NCBI RefSeq assembly: GCF_014700075.1
Contig: NZ_JACXBU010000002.1
Span: 124,001 to 188,000 of the forward strand
Source: Pseudomonas sp. JM0905a
GTDB lineage: Bacteria > Pseudomonadota > Gammaproteobacteria > Pseudomonadales > Pseudomonadaceae
Reading direction: 5' to 3'
DNA length: 64,000 nt
This document shows positions 34,689 through 44,823 of this stretch, in pieces. The notes below the pieces were generated by a model. It was not told the origin of the DNA and did no database searches. It saw nothing but the letters and a program-made list of their open reading frames with translations. The stretch's first letter is position 1, and the number at the start of each line of letters is the position of its first letter. The translations under genes were made by a program, and so were the position numbers.

Positions 34689-35048
34689 ATGGGCAAGCGA
34701 CTTCCCAATCTGCATGCGTGGCAATGGCGGACTTATGCCGACAACCACCAGCACCCCGCCAACCTGATCCTGCACATCATCGCGGTGCCGATCTTCATCG
34801 TTGCAGCGCTGAGCCTGGCAAACGGCCTGTTCACCTTCAGCTTCCGCGCGCTGGTGCTGGGGGTGATCGGCATTCTCGCCTCACTGGTGCTGCAGGCACG
34901 TGGCCACAAGCTGGAGGCCGTGCAGCCGGAACCCTTCAGCGGTCGCAAGGACGCCATCGGCAGGCTGCTGGTGGAGCAGTTCGTCACCTTCCCGCGCTTC
35001 CTGCTCAGCGGCCAATGGTGGCGCAACTGGCGCAACAAGAAGCGCTGA
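34689..35048 (+). CDS. small membrane protein, Mpo1-like (DUF962)
   Basis: A 119-residue protein with two adjacent membrane helices (about 25-43 and 48-70). The N-terminal pattern H-x-H-P-x-N-x-x-x-H-x-x-A-V-P (HQHPANLILHIIAVP) resembles the metal-binding histidine set of Mpo1/DUF962 proteins. Yeast Mpo1 is an Fe(II) dioxygenase that alpha-oxidises 2-hydroxy fatty acids. A second positively charged region follows (RNWRNKKR). TTGAGGAGACGGTC gives a strong ribosome site. The assignment rests on motif resemblance only; size is shorter than most Mpo1 relatives, so it may be a different four-histidine membrane protein. Confidence 0.5.
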   Translation: MGKRLPNLHAWQWRTYADNHQHPANLILHIIAVPIFIVAALSLANGLFTFSFRALVLGVIGILASLVLQARGHKLEAVQPEPFSGRKDAIGRLLVEQFVTFPRFLLSGQWWRNWRNKKR

Positions 35049-35070
35049 TCAGCCCCAGCACGGCGGCATT

Positions 35071-35155
35071 CGTAGGTTGGGTAGAGGAACGAAACCCAAC
35101 ATTTCGTGGCTGATGCCTAGCGCGTTGGGCCTCGCTGCGCTCGGACCAACCTACG
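35071..35155. repeat. dispersed repeat, family B (copy 2, complete)
   Basis: CGTAGGTTGGGTAGAGGAACG at the left end is matched by GGACCAACCTACG at the right end, giving an inverted-repeat frame with CGAAACCCAACA and GCGTTGGGCCTCGCTGCGC inside. It is the longest of three family B copies in the window. It opens the 254-base gap 35049-35302, which contains only repeats. Confidence 0.7.
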
Positions 35156-35170
35156 AAGCTGCGCGCATCC

Positions 35171-35193
35171 CCTGGCGAATACATTCGCCCCCA
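35171..35193. repeat. family A repeat, single arm
   Basis: TGGCGAATACATTCGCCCCC, an arm of the same type as at 10740-10760 read in reverse. Within the arm GGCGAAT pairs with ATTCGCC. Confidence 0.5.
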
Positions 35194-35208
35194 CAGCAAA
35201 GCCGGCCC

Positions 35209-35287
35209 GATGGGTGGATGTCGCTCTTTACACCCACCAATGGCGCCCGAGCAGGACTCCGATGGTGGACCGGTGAAGCGTGGTCCA
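35209..35287. repeat. third repeat element (GGTGGA type) with hairpin
   Basis: GATGGGTGGATGTCGC faces a cluster ending in GGTGGACC (35262-35269) and GGTCCACC (35280-35287), the latter a perfect 8-base hairpin. GTGGA-rich intergenic elements of this kind are common in Pseudomonas. I see one copy in the window. Confidence 0.45.
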
Positions 35288-35302
35288 CCCTCCCTGCATC
35301 AA

Positions 35303-36100
35303 TCAGCCGAACACCACCACGGTCTGCCGACTCATCGCCACCAGGTCGCCGTCCGGGGTCCAGAGTGCCGCTGCGGCATGGCCATAGCCGTCGCGCGCAT
35401 GTTCGATGCGCGCGCGGTACTTGCACCAGTCGTGGGTATCCAGCTTCGGCAGTGGCTGCACGAACTCGATGGTCCAGGTCAGGGTGCTGCCCGGCGCGGG
35501 GGATGGCAGATGCGGCACGGTAGCCGGCGGCCAGGCGTCAACCAGGGCCAGCAGATGGGATTCGGTAACCGCCTCTTTAACCACGTCGCCACGGAAGCGT
35601 ACCCAGCCCCCCATGTCGCGCTCGCGGCTGTTGGAGAACGGCAGGCCGCCAATGGACCAGCGCATGGCCAGGTGGCGGGTGAATTCCGGGGTAACGCCGG
35701 GAATGAACGGCAGTTCGAAGCAGTCGGCGACCGGCTTCATCTCGGGGGCCGGCTCGGCTTCCAACTGCACCACCGACTGGCGCGAACCACCAAAACTGCC
35801 CTGCACCAGCGCCACCACCTGGCCCTTCTGCACCACGCGGCAGAACACCTGGCTCACCGCCTTGCCTTCGCGCAGCAGTTCGGCCTCGAAGTTCGCCGGC
35901 ACCTCCGGCTCCAATGGGCCGACGAAGGTCAGGGCCAGGGAACGTACTGGCCGGCCCGGCTCGACCTTGGTACGCATGGCTTCGAATGCCAGTGCAGCGA
36001 CCACGCCGCCGAAGGCCGCCCGCCCCTGCCCCCAGGTAGCGGGCACCACAATTTCGCTCGGATTGCTGCGAGCCGCCTGGATCAATTCGGAAAAAATCAT
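35303..36100 (-). CDS. acyl-CoA thioesterase-like double-hotdog protein
   Basis: A 265-residue protein of the thioesterase-like superfamily (TesB relatives). The N-terminal hotdog carries GQGRAAFGGVVAALAFEAM, with the small-residue-rich central helix, and SLALTFVGPLEP. The C-terminal hotdog has LTWTIEFVQPL and ends with AMSRQTVVVFG, the usual MSQ-like terminal motif. It probably hydrolyses a medium- or long-chain acyl-CoA; the substrate is not visible. The ATG at 36100 fits the family N-terminus. It is followed on its 3' side by the repeat mosaic. Confidence 0.82.
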   Translation of the reverse strand: MIFSELIQAARSNPSEIVVPATWGQGRAAFGGVVAALAFEAMRTKVEPGRPVRSLALTFVGPLEPEVPANFEAELLREGKAVSQVFCRVVQKGQVVALVQGSFGGSRQSVVQLEAEPAPEMKPVADCFELPFIPGVTPEFTRHLAMRWSIGGLPFSNSRERDMGGWVRFRGDVVKEAVTESHLLALVDAWPPATVPHLPSPAPGSTLTWTIEFVQPLPKLDTHDWCKYRARIEHARDGYGHAAAALWTPDGDLVAMSRQTVVVFG

Positions 36101-36217
36101 CGGAAATCCCTGTAGTCAAACGCCCAGGCGGCGATCTTAGGGCATTGCCTCGCCGGCCCGAAAGGCGCGTCGCAGGGCTGCCACGCCAAGGCAAAGGGGA
36201 GAACAGCCAAGGCCGGG

Positions 36218-36979
36218 TCAACCAAGGCGTCGCAGCAACTTCTCCAGCACCCGGTCCGAACGGACTTCGGCGGCATGCATGGCCACCTGCCAGGCACGGG
36301 CTCGGGGGCGCAGGTCCGGTTCGTTTTCCGCACGGGCCAGCCATTGGACGTGATCGTGCCAGTTGCCCAGGGCGGTCTGCGCTCCTACCAGCAGCTGCCG
36401 GGTCCGTGGCGACAGTTCGACCCGATCCGGGTAGGCGTCCAGCCCGTAGCGCAGGCGCTTGATCAGCAGGCGCAGGCGATGGCGGTCATGGGCAGGGGCG
36501 CGCAGGGCCTGCTCGACCTGCTGGCGACTCTTGCCGAGGAATTTCACGGACTTCTGCCGCAGCCCCGTCACCAGGCCTTCGCGATCACAGACCCGCATCA
36601 GGTGCGGCCAGGCTTCGAGCACCTGCAACAGGCGCGTCAACTCCGGCGCCAGCAGGAACTGGGCATAGCCACTGCGCAGCGCCCGCTCGCGCCCCGGGAC
36701 CAGGCGCTCCAGGCGATGGCTGCGCAGTTCGATGATCAGCACTTCCAGATCCCGCAACGGGCTGCTCAACTTCGTCAGGTCGACCGCCGCCTGGTCCAGC
36801 ACGTCCACCGCCGCCAGACCGCGCAGCGGGTGCAACAGACTACGCAATCGCCGGGTCGCCACCCGCAGGTCGTGCAAGGCCTCGTCATCGGTACGCGCCA
36901 CCAGGCGTTCGGTACAGGCACGCAGACGAATCTCGAGGGCGATGACCTGAGCGATCAGGTCGTCCAGCAGTACGGCCAT
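36218..36979 (-). CDS. CHAD-domain protein
   Basis: A 253-residue helical protein that is a stand-alone CHAD domain (conserved histidine alpha-helical). Key features are ALHDLRVATRRLRSLLHPLRG near residues 56-76, HRLRLLIKRLRYGLDAY near 150-166, LGNWHDHVQWLARAE, and many surface Arg/His. CHAD domains bind inorganic polyphosphate and are often next to or fused with CYTH triphosphatases, but no CYTH gene is seen here. The start is MAVLLDDLIAQV at 36979. It lies 54 bases downstream of tgpA on the same strand. Confidence 0.88.
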   Translation of the reverse strand: MAVLLDDLIAQVIALEIRLRACTERLVARTDDEALHDLRVATRRLRSLLHPLRGLAAVDVLDQAAVDLTKLSSPLRDLEVLIIELRSHRLERLVPGRERALRSGYAQFLLAPELTRLLQVLEAWPHLMRVCDREGLVTGLRQKSVKFLGKSRQQVEQALRAPAHDRHRLRLLIKRLRYGLDAYPDRVELSPRTRQLLVGAQTALGNWHDHVQWLARAENEPDLRPRARAWQVAMHAAEVRSDRVLEKLLRRLG

Positions 36980-37033
36980 CTAGCGTCTCTCCCGCGATCA
37001 GGCCCGGACGGGCAGCGTATTACTCAGCATGGA

Positions 37034-39022
37034 TCATCCGCGTACGCCCCGCAGGCGCCAGGGCAATGACTTGCGCAACGCCGCCAACAACCGCTTCGGG
37101 TCAGCCCCCTGGTGGGCGGCATAGCGGCTGGCTTCGAAGGCAGCCGCGAAGGCACGGATCTGCGCGGCCTGCCGGGGCAGCTCGCGACTGGCGCGTTCGG
37201 CGAAGGCACGCGGGCCTTCTCCAGTTCCGCGCGACACGCCATGGCGCGCCAGCAGGCGCTCGAACGCCTGGAACTGGCGCAATTGCGGGTCGCGCTCACG
37301 GCGCCAGGGCGCGAACAGGAACAGGGCCAGCACAGCCATCAGCACGGTCCCGGCCCCCACCAGCCCGACACCAAGGACGCGGCTGTCCTGGTCACCGAAC
37401 CAGCGCTGCACCAGTTCCACCTGGGCCTCCCCCTGATAACCCAGCACCCAGCGCTGCCAGCCGTAGTTGAGGTTGTCCCAGGCCAGGCGCACCTGGTTCA
37501 GCCAGGACACCTGCCGATAGCGCAAGGGGGACAAGGGCGAACCTTCGAGGAAGCTCTGCTCGCCGGATATGGCCTCTTCCAGGCCACGTTCGATGCGGCT
37601 CGGCGCCACCTGGAAGGTGGGGTCGACGCTGATCCAGCCGCGCTCTGGCAGCCAGTACTCCACCCAGGCATGGGCGTCGAACTGGTGCACCAGCACATAG
37701 TTGCCGGCGGGGTTGAGTTCGCCGCCCTGGTAGCCGGCCACCACCCGTGCCGGGATGCCGGCCGCGCGCAGGACGAAGGTCATGGCACCGGCATAGTGGG
37801 CGCAGAAGCCCCGTCGCGTATCGAAAAGGAAGGCATCGATGTTGTCCTCCCCCAGTGGCATCGGCTTCAGGGTGTAGACGTAGGGCTCACGATTGAAATG
37901 CGCCAGTAGCGCGTCCACCAGCTGTTGCGGGTCCGCATGCTGCCGCTTGAGCTCGGCCGCCCAGGCCCGGGTGCGGGGCTCGCCCTGCTCTGGCAATTGC
38001 AGGGCTCGACGCATCGTCTCCGGTTTTCCCGCCGGCTCGCGCACCGCCCCGGGCCAGGACGTGACCTGGTAGAGCAATGTGCGGTCCACCGGCAGGCGTC
38101 GTTCCAGGCGGAAGTCCGCGCGGCTGCGCACGTCCTGTTCGCTGGTCTCGGCCACATCCAGCCCGAACAGCCAGGGCCGCCCGCTGGGCTGCATGACAAT
38201 GCTGTAGCGCAGCGGCTCGCCTTCCTTGCGCCAGTCGGCCGCAGGACCGAACTGGGAGCCCAGGGTTTGCGACCAGCGCCGACCGTCGAAGCGCTCCAGG
38301 GTGAGCGCGCGCCAGTAGAGCTGGCTCACAGGCGGCACCGGACCCTCGAAGCTGGCGCGGAAGGCCAGCTCGCCGGAACGGCTGAGCTCGGCAACGTCCG
38401 CCGGGCTCATGGCGTCCGCCAGGCCGGTGACACCCTTGTCGTTCGGCAGCGGCAGCGACCAGAGCGGACCCAGGCGCGGGAAGAACAGGAACAGCAGCAG
38501 CATCAAGGGGGCGGCCTGCAGGAGCAGGCTGCCAGCGGCCTTCAGCGGTACCAGTGGATGCTCCGCGAAGCGGCTCTGTTGCAGGCCCACCAGGGCGGCC
38601 AGCAAGGCGCAGAGGGGTAGCAGGCTGTAGAGGGCCGCGAGCATGCCGTCGTTGAACAGGTACGCTGTGACCTGGGTGAAGAATCCCAGCAGCACCAGCA
38701 CCAGCGCATCGCGCTGGCTGCGCAACTCCACCAGCTTGAGGATGAACACCGCCACCAGCAGCACGACGGCCGCTTCCAGCCCCACCAGGGTGCCCCGGGA
38801 CAGGGACACCCCCAGGGCCACGGCGAAGAGGAGCCCGGCCTTGACCAGACCGCTGGGGTAGCGGGCGCGCATGCGGAAGATCTGGATTCGCCAGCCGGCG
38901 CACCCCAGCCACATGGCGATGATCCACAAAGGCAAGTGCGGCAGCAGTGGCAGGATCACCAGCACCTGGGCCACCAGCAGCCAGGTCAGGCCAATGCGTG
39001 TGATGGGCAGGCTGGCCTTCAT
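37034..39022 (-). CDS. tgpA: transglutaminase-like membrane protein TgpA
   Basis: A 662-residue inner-membrane protein. Five to six N-terminal membrane helices (about 10-190) are followed by a periplasmic transglutaminase core (about 330-480). Its triad is Cys in RRGFCAHYAGAM, His in FDAHAWVEYWLPE and Asp in ISVDPT. One more membrane helix (about 548-570) leads to a cytoplasmic tail. Length and order match P. aeruginosa TgpA (about 668 residues), reported essential for viability. The substrate is unknown. The ATG at 39022 overlaps the stop of the DUF58 gene by four bases. Confidence 0.93.
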   Translation of the reverse strand: MKASLPITRIGLTWLLVAQVLVILPLLPHLPLWIIAMWLGCAGWRIQIFRMRARYPSGLVKAGLLFAVALGVSLSRGTLVGLEAAVVLLVAVFILKLVELRSQRDALVLVLLGFFTQVTAYLFNDGMLAALYSLLPLCALLAALVGLQQSRFAEHPLVPLKAAGSLLLQAAPLMLLLFLFFPRLGPLWSLPLPNDKGVTGLADAMSPADVAELSRSGELAFRASFEGPVPPVSQLYWRALTLERFDGRRWSQTLGSQFGPAADWRKEGEPLRYSIVMQPSGRPWLFGLDVAETSEQDVRSRADFRLERRLPVDRTLLYQVTSWPGAVREPAGKPETMRRALQLPEQGEPRTRAWAAELKRQHADPQQLVDALLAHFNREPYVYTLKPMPLGEDNIDAFLFDTRRGFCAHYAGAMTFVLRAAGIPARVVAGYQGGELNPAGNYVLVHQFDAHAWVEYWLPERGWISVDPTFQVAPSRIERGLEEAISGEQSFLEGSPLSPLRYRQVSWLNQVRLAWDNLNYGWQRWVLGYQGEAQVELVQRWFGDQDSRVLGVGLVGAGTVLMAVLALFLFAPWRRERDPQLRQFQAFERLLARHGVSRGTGEGPRAFAERASRELPRQAAQIRAFAAAFEASRYAAHQGADPKRLLAALRKSLPWRLRGVRG

Positions 39023-39965
39023 CGCGGCGCCCCGAACAGGGCCAGGGCACGCAGGCAGGCTTCGCGGTGGGCGTCCCCGGCATCCGGCGCCAACTCCTGC
39101 CCGCCCAGTCGCAGGCCGAAGGGCTGGCCACGGGAAGAGAGCTGCAACACCCAATGGCACAGCAGGCTGAGGCGTTCTTCGAGGTCACCGTTCAACGGGT
39201 CCAGGTCGAGCCAGAGATCACGCCCGGCCAGCGCGGCGAAATCCTTCACGAACAGGCCCTGCCCTCGTGAATAGGCCTTCCAGTGCAAGCGCCGGCGCGA
39301 ATCGCCCGGCTGGTAGGCGCGCAATCCCTGGTAGTCGTCCGCTCCGGCGCCGAGCACGTGCTGGCCATCCTCGCCGTCATCTTCGCCGCGCCCCGGCGTC
39401 AACGGCAGGTCGCCCTCCAGCGGGCGTGGGTAGACCAGCAGAGACTGGTCCAGGTCCACCCAGCTCCAGGCCACCAGCAACCCGAGGGGATAGCGGCTTT
39501 CTACCCGCAGCCGCCTGGGGCGCAGCCAGCCACGCCGTTCGGTGGGAAGGTGCAGCTCCACGTCGCAGGCGCCCTTGGCCGCTACGTCCTGAACCTGCAA
39601 GGGGAAGGGTGGCCAACCGACGGCAATGGCCTGGTGATCGCGACGGGTGCTTTCCAGGGTGACGTGGAAGTGCGCCTGTTCGCCGAGAAATACCGGGGCA
39701 CCGCCCGCCGCCTTGAGGTTCAGCCCCGACAGATTGCGGAAGGTATGCAAGATGGCCACAAGGAAAACCGACAACAGCAGGAAGGTCAGCCCATAGGCCA
39801 GGCTGTTCTGGTAGTTGATCGCCACCAGCAACATCGGCACCAGCGCCACCCCGAAGGCGGCGCCGGCACGGGTCGGCAGGATGAAGATGCGCCGCTGGTC
39901 GAGGCGCACCTGGTTGGCTGGCGGGATGCGCCTGGTCAGCCAGCGGTCGACCTGGACTTCCAGCA

Positions 39966-39966
<1 letters not shown>
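39019..39966 (-). CDS. DUF58-domain membrane protein
   Basis: A 315-residue protein with two membrane helices (about 35-73), a beta-rich domain, and a DUF58 module that contains the signature YQPGDSRRRLHWKAYSR near residues 210-226. DUF58 proteins are usual partners of MoxR ATPases and of transglutaminase-like proteins. The start is the ATG at 39966, which overlaps the stop of the moxR gene (TGATG). Its own stop overlaps the tgpA start, so the three genes form one tightly coupled operon. The biochemical role is unknown beyond that association. Confidence 0.9.
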
Positions 39967-40883
<917 letters not shown>

Positions 40884-40970
40884 TCGTCGCTCCCTGTGCA
40901 ATGCGACGATGCTACTGGCAGGCCAGGGAATGGCAAAGTGCCCGGCAAACTTTGCTTATGAAACTGTGCG

Positions 40971-41633
40971 TCAGCTCGCTGCGGCGGCCTCGGCGTGCAG
41001 GTCGCCGGAGAGAAACAGCGAGCCTTCCTGGAACAGGTGCGGATAGACGGTCGCCAGGTGGTCGAAGAACAGCGCCTCAGGCAAGTCGGCGAACTGGCCG
41101 TGGTCCGCCAGGTACTCCATGTAGCGCTCACCCTGGCTATTGAAGGGGTGGAAGATGCTGTCGTTGCGCCCATCGAACTCCAGCGGGGCCACGTCGAACA
41201 TCCGGCACAGCGCGAGGTTGAAGGCTGGCGTGGCCTTGACCCAGCGACCGTCGAGGTACAGCTCGGTGTAACCGTGCATGGCGAATACTTCGCTGCGCAG
41301 CAGTTCCAGCAGCCGGGGCGTAGCCAGGTGATTGCGCACATCGGCCAGACCGATGCGCGCGGGAATGCCGCAATGCCGCGCGCAGGCGGCCAGCAGGTTC
41401 GCCTTGGGCACGCAGTAGGACTCCCCCGCCGCCAGGGCATGGCTGGCCTTCAGGGTTTCGGGATTGCGGCTGAACACGTAGGGGTTGTAGCGAACCTCGT
41501 CGCGCGCCGCGAGGTACAGGCTGACGGCCGTATCGACGGGGTCGCGGCTGGCGCCACGGTGTCTTTGCGCGAACTCGACCACCAGGGGGTGGTCACTATC
41601 AACGAAGCGACCGGGTTCCAGATAGCGCTGCAT
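40971..41633 (-). CDS. transglutaminase-like cysteine hydrolase, cytoplasmic
   Basis: A 220-residue soluble protein with the transglutaminase/protease-like fold. Cys74 in ESYCVPKANLLAACARHCGIPARIG and His120 in AMHGYTELYLDGRW are the expected nucleophile and base, followed by ATPAFN. There is no signal peptide or membrane segment. Proteins of this kind act on diverse amides or peptides; the substrate is unknown. The start is the ATG at 41633 behind AGGAG; a start seven codons upstream is not favoured. It lies 87 bases upstream of moxR on the same strand, so it could belong to the same transcript. Confidence 0.82.
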   Translation of the reverse strand: MQRYLEPGRFVDSDHPLVVEFAQRHRGASRDPVDTAVSLYLAARDEVRYNPYVFSRNPETLKASHALAAGESYCVPKANLLAACARHCGIPARIGLADVRNHLATPRLLELLRSEVFAMHGYTELYLDGRWVKATPAFNLALCRMFDVAPLEFDGRNDSIFHPFNSQGERYMEYLADHGQFADLPEALFFDHLATVYPHLFQEGSLFLSGDLHAEAAAAS

Positions 41634-41785
41634 GGGGGAATCTCCTGCGGACATTGCGTCCAGTCTATCCAGCCCGTTTTCCCTGCGGATACGACATTCC
41701 GGCCAAGTTTGGCTCTCCTGTCGCCACGCTCCTTGGGTGGCGACTAAGCTCGTGACGCGCCCGCCACCATCAAGGAGGATCGTTC

Positions 41786-44233
41786 ATGTTGTTCTTCTGG
41801 TTGCTCGCCCTGGTACTGGGTATCGCCTGCCTCGCCCATCGCCGCACCGCACCGTTTCCCGCCCTGGGCCTGGTGGCTGGCTTCCTGCTGTTGATGGGTT
41901 TCTTCAGCCACGCCCCGGGCTGGCTGTTGCTCCTGCTCTGGCTGGGCTGGCTCGCCACCGCCCTGCCCCTGGCACTGCCGGAGCTGCGCCGCCGCTGGCT
42001 CAGCGCCCCCTTGTTCGCCTGGTTCCAGCGGGTGCTGCCGCCCATGTCCGAAACCGAGCGCGAGGCCATCGAAGCCGGCACCGTCTGGTGGGATGGCGAG
42101 CTGTTCAGCGGGCGACCGGACTGGCGCAAGCTGCTGGATTCGCCCCGACCGCAGCTGACGGAAGAAGAACAGGCCTTCCTCGATGGCCCCACCGAGGAAC
42201 TCTGCGCCATGGTCAGCGACTGGGAGATCGGCCAGCAGCTGGACCTGCCAGCGACGGCCTGGACGCACATCAAGCAGCACGGTTTCTTCGCCCTGATCAT
42301 TCCGAAGGAATATGGCGGCAAGGGCTTCTCCGCCTTCGCACACTCCCAGGTGGCGATGAAGCTGGCGACCCGCAGTGCCGACCTCGCTTCCACCGTGATC
42401 GTGCCCAACTCCCTCGGCCCCGCCGAACTGCTGCTGCACTACGGCACCGACCAGCAGCGCCGGCACTACCTGCCGCGCCTGGCGAGCGGCGAGGACATTC
42501 CCTGCTTCGCCCTGACCGGTCCGCTGGCCGGGTCGGATGCCGGCGCCATGCCGGACCTGGGAATCGTCTGCAAGGGCCAGTGGCAGGGCGAGGAAGTCAT
42601 CGGCCTGCGCCTGACCTGGGAGAAGCGCTACATCACCCTCGGCCCGGTGGCCACACTCCTTGGTCTCGCCTTCAAGGCCTATGACCCGGAACACCTGCTG
42701 GGCGACGAGGAAGACCTCGGCATCAGCCTCGCGCTGGTTCCCACCGATATCCCCGGCGTGGAGATCGGCCGGCGTCACCTGCCCCTCGGCGCCGCTTTCA
42801 TGAACGGCCCCAACTCCGGCAAGGATGTATTCGTGCCGCTGGACTTCGTCATTGGCGGCCAGGCCATGCTCGGCAAAGGCTGGATGATGCTGATGAACTG
42901 CCTTTCGGTGGGCCGTTCCATTTCCCTGCCGGCGGCGGCCACTGGCTTGGCCAAGTTCACCAGCCTGGTGACGGGCCAGTACACCCGCATCCGCGAGCAG
43001 TTCAATGTGCCCTTGGCGGCATTCGAGGGGGTTCAGGAAGCCCTGGCACGTATCGCCGGCAATGCCTGGCTGATGGACAGCGCGCGGATGCTCACCGCCA
43101 GCGCAGTGGACCAGGGGGAAAAGCCTTCGGTGCTCTCGGCCATCCTCAAATATCACCTCACCGAGCTCGGCCGCGAATGCATCGGCCACGCCATGGACGT
43201 GCACGGCGGCAAGGGCATCATCCTCGGCCCGAACAACTACCTTGGCCGCGCCTGGCAGGGCGCCCCCATCTCCATCACGGTAGAAGGCGCCAACATCCTC
43301 TCGCGCAACCTGATGATCTTTGGCCAGGGGGCCATCCGCAGCCATCCGTTCGTGCTCAGGGAAATGGCCCTGGCCAGCCGTGAGGATCGCCACCAGGCGC
43401 TGAAAGAGTTCGACCAGTTGCTGCTCAAGCACATCGGTTTCGCCGTGGGCAATGCCGCCAGCAGCCTGCTGCTGGGCCTGAGCCTGGGGCGCATCGGCGA
43501 CGCGCCCGGCGACAACCTCAGCCGTCCCTACTTCCGCGCCCTCGACCGCCTGGCTGCGGCGTTCGCGCTGCTGGCCGACAGCAGCATGCTGCTGCTCGGC
43601 GGCGAGCTGAAGCGCCGGGAGAGACTGTCCGCGCGCCTCGGCGACGCGCTGAGTCACCTCTATCTGGCCTCGGCTGCACTCAAGCGCTACCACGACCGCG
43701 ACTACCCCGAGCACCTGCAATCCCTGGTGCGCTGGGCCCTGGAGGAAAGCCTGGGCAAGGCCGAATCGGCCCTGGACGGGCTGCTGGACAACTTCCCCAA
43801 CGCCATCGCGGGCGGCCTTTTGCGGGTGCTGGTGTTCCCCCTTGGCCGTCGCCACCCAGGCCCTTCGGACGCATTGGACGCCGAGGTCGCCGGAGTGATC
43901 GGCCGCGACCGAGGCGACCCGGCGCTGGAGGAACTGCTGACCGGCTGCTACCGCCCGCAATCCGCCGACGACCCGGTAGGCGCCCTGCAGGTCGCCATCG
44001 ACCAGATCGGCCGAAGCCGCCCCCTGCTGCAGAAGCTTCAAGCGGCACTGAAATCCGGCCAGTTGCAACCTGCTCCGGGTGAGCCGCTGGTGGACGCGGC
44101 CCTGGCAGCAGGCCTGCTGGATGCGGAGGACGCGCGGCAGGTCCGTGCCGTCGAAGCGGCACGGCGGCGGGTGATCGATGTCGACGATTTCGCCAAGGAC
44201 GAGCTCCACCTCCGCGAGGGCGGCATCCGCTGA
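41786..44233 (+). CDS. fadE: acyl-CoA dehydrogenase, FadE type
   Basis: An 815-residue inner-membrane-associated flavoprotein that catalyses the first oxidation of fatty-acid beta-oxidation. Hydrophobic helices cover about 1-75. The acyl-CoA dehydrogenase domains follow from about 135 (LALVPTDIPG, LTGPLAGSDAG), and a C-terminal region of about 250 residues is typical of FadE (E. coli FadE has 814). HGGKGIILGPNNYLGRAWQGAPI is the FAD/active-site region. AAGGAGG lies nine bases before the ATG. Electrons pass to the quinone pool via ETF. It is not in an operon with other beta-oxidation genes here. Confidence 0.95.
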   Translation: MLFFWLLALVLGIACLAHRRTAPFPALGLVAGFLLLMGFFSHAPGWLLLLLWLGWLATALPLALPELRRRWLSAPLFAWFQRVLPPMSETEREAIEAGTVWWDGELFSGRPDWRKLLDSPRPQLTEEEQAFLDGPTEELCAMVSDWEIGQQLDLPATAWTHIKQHGFFALIIPKEYGGKGFSAFAHSQVAMKLATRSADLASTVIVPNSLGPAELLLHYGTDQQRRHYLPRLASGEDIPCFALTGPLAGSDAGAMPDLGIVCKGQWQGEEVIGLRLTWEKRYITLGPVATLLGLAFKAYDPEHLLGDEEDLGISLALVPTDIPGVEIGRRHLPLGAAFMNGPNSGKDVFVPLDFVIGGQAMLGKGWMMLMNCLSVGRSISLPAAATGLAKFTSLVTGQYTRIREQFNVPLAAFEGVQEALARIAGNAWLMDSARMLTASAVDQGEKPSVLSAILKYHLTELGRECIGHAMDVHGGKGIILGPNNYLGRAWQGAPISITVEGANILSRNLMIFGQGAIRSHPFVLREMALASREDRHQALKEFDQLLLKHIGFAVGNAASSLLLGLSLGRIGDAPGDNLSRPYFRALDRLAAAFALLADSSMLLLGGELKRRERLSARLGDALSHLYLASAALKRYHDRDYPEHLQSLVRWALEESLGKAESALDGLLDNFPNAIAGGLLRVLVFPLGRRHPGPSDALDAEVAGVIGRDRGDPALEELLTGCYRPQSADDPVGALQVAIDQIGRSRPLLQKLQAALKSGQLQPAPGEPLVDAALAAGLLDAEDARQVRAVEAARRRVIDVDDFAKDELHLREGGIR

Positions 44234-44304
44234 GCCCCCGGGCACGACAGCCGGCGCAGGGGGCCTTATACTCCCGCGCCCGATTCAGCTTCAGGACATC
44301 CGCC

Positions 44305-44715
44305 ATGGCCAATCCCTACCTCGACCACCACATCGCCCTGCTCGCTCACCTGCGCAGCATCCTGGTCGCCCTGGGCGAGGCCGAACAGGTTCCCGAGGAG
44401 AACCACGCCCTCTTCGTCGAGCGCTTCGACGAACTGATGAGCGAGCTGCCGCGTGACCCGGAAGGCAGCCTGTACCTGGGCCAGGACCTGATCAGCCAGG
44501 TATTCCATCGCTACCCGCAGATCGCCCACCTGGTGCCGCGCGACCTGCTCTGGTTCTTCGGTGGCGACTGCCTGCACTTCATGCCCGATGAAGAGATCGA
44601 CCTCTACCAGCGTCTCGACGAGCGCCGCTACGAGGCCGAACAGAACGACGAGCCCTTCGACTGGAACCAGGAAAAGCAATTGCTCGCCCTGCCGGAAGGC
44701 GGCAACCAGCACTGA
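44305..44715 (+). CDS. conserved acidic protein of unknown function
   Basis: A 136-residue soluble protein with no signal peptide or membrane segment and no family that I can name. It is helical and acidic, with LGQDLISQVFHRYPQIAHLVPRDLLWFFGGDCLHFMPDEEI in the middle as its most distinctive part, and ends with many Glu/Gln. It lies 71 bases after fadE on the same strand, where I recall a conserved hypothetical in other Pseudomonas. It might be linked to FadE, but nothing in the sequence shows this. Confidence 0.75.
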   Translation: MANPYLDHHIALLAHLRSILVALGEAEQVPEENHALFVERFDELMSELPRDPEGSLYLGQDLISQVFHRYPQIAHLVPRDLLWFFGGDCLHFMPDEEIDLYQRLDERRYEAEQNDEPFDWNQEKQLLALPEGGNQH

Positions 44716-44823
44716 GCCCTTCGGGGCGGCGTTTGTGCCGCCCCTCCCCGTCTTTCTCCCCGCCCACCATCCATCGCCCACCGACCCAAGCCGATTGCGG
44801 CACGGTGCCAGCCTCTGCCATCA

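Noticed and set aside
41744-44245. Minus-strand open frame of 833 codons opposite fadE
   Set aside because: fadE is unmistakable on the plus strand; the antisense frame is rich in Gly, Gln, Val and His, as expected of a shadow.
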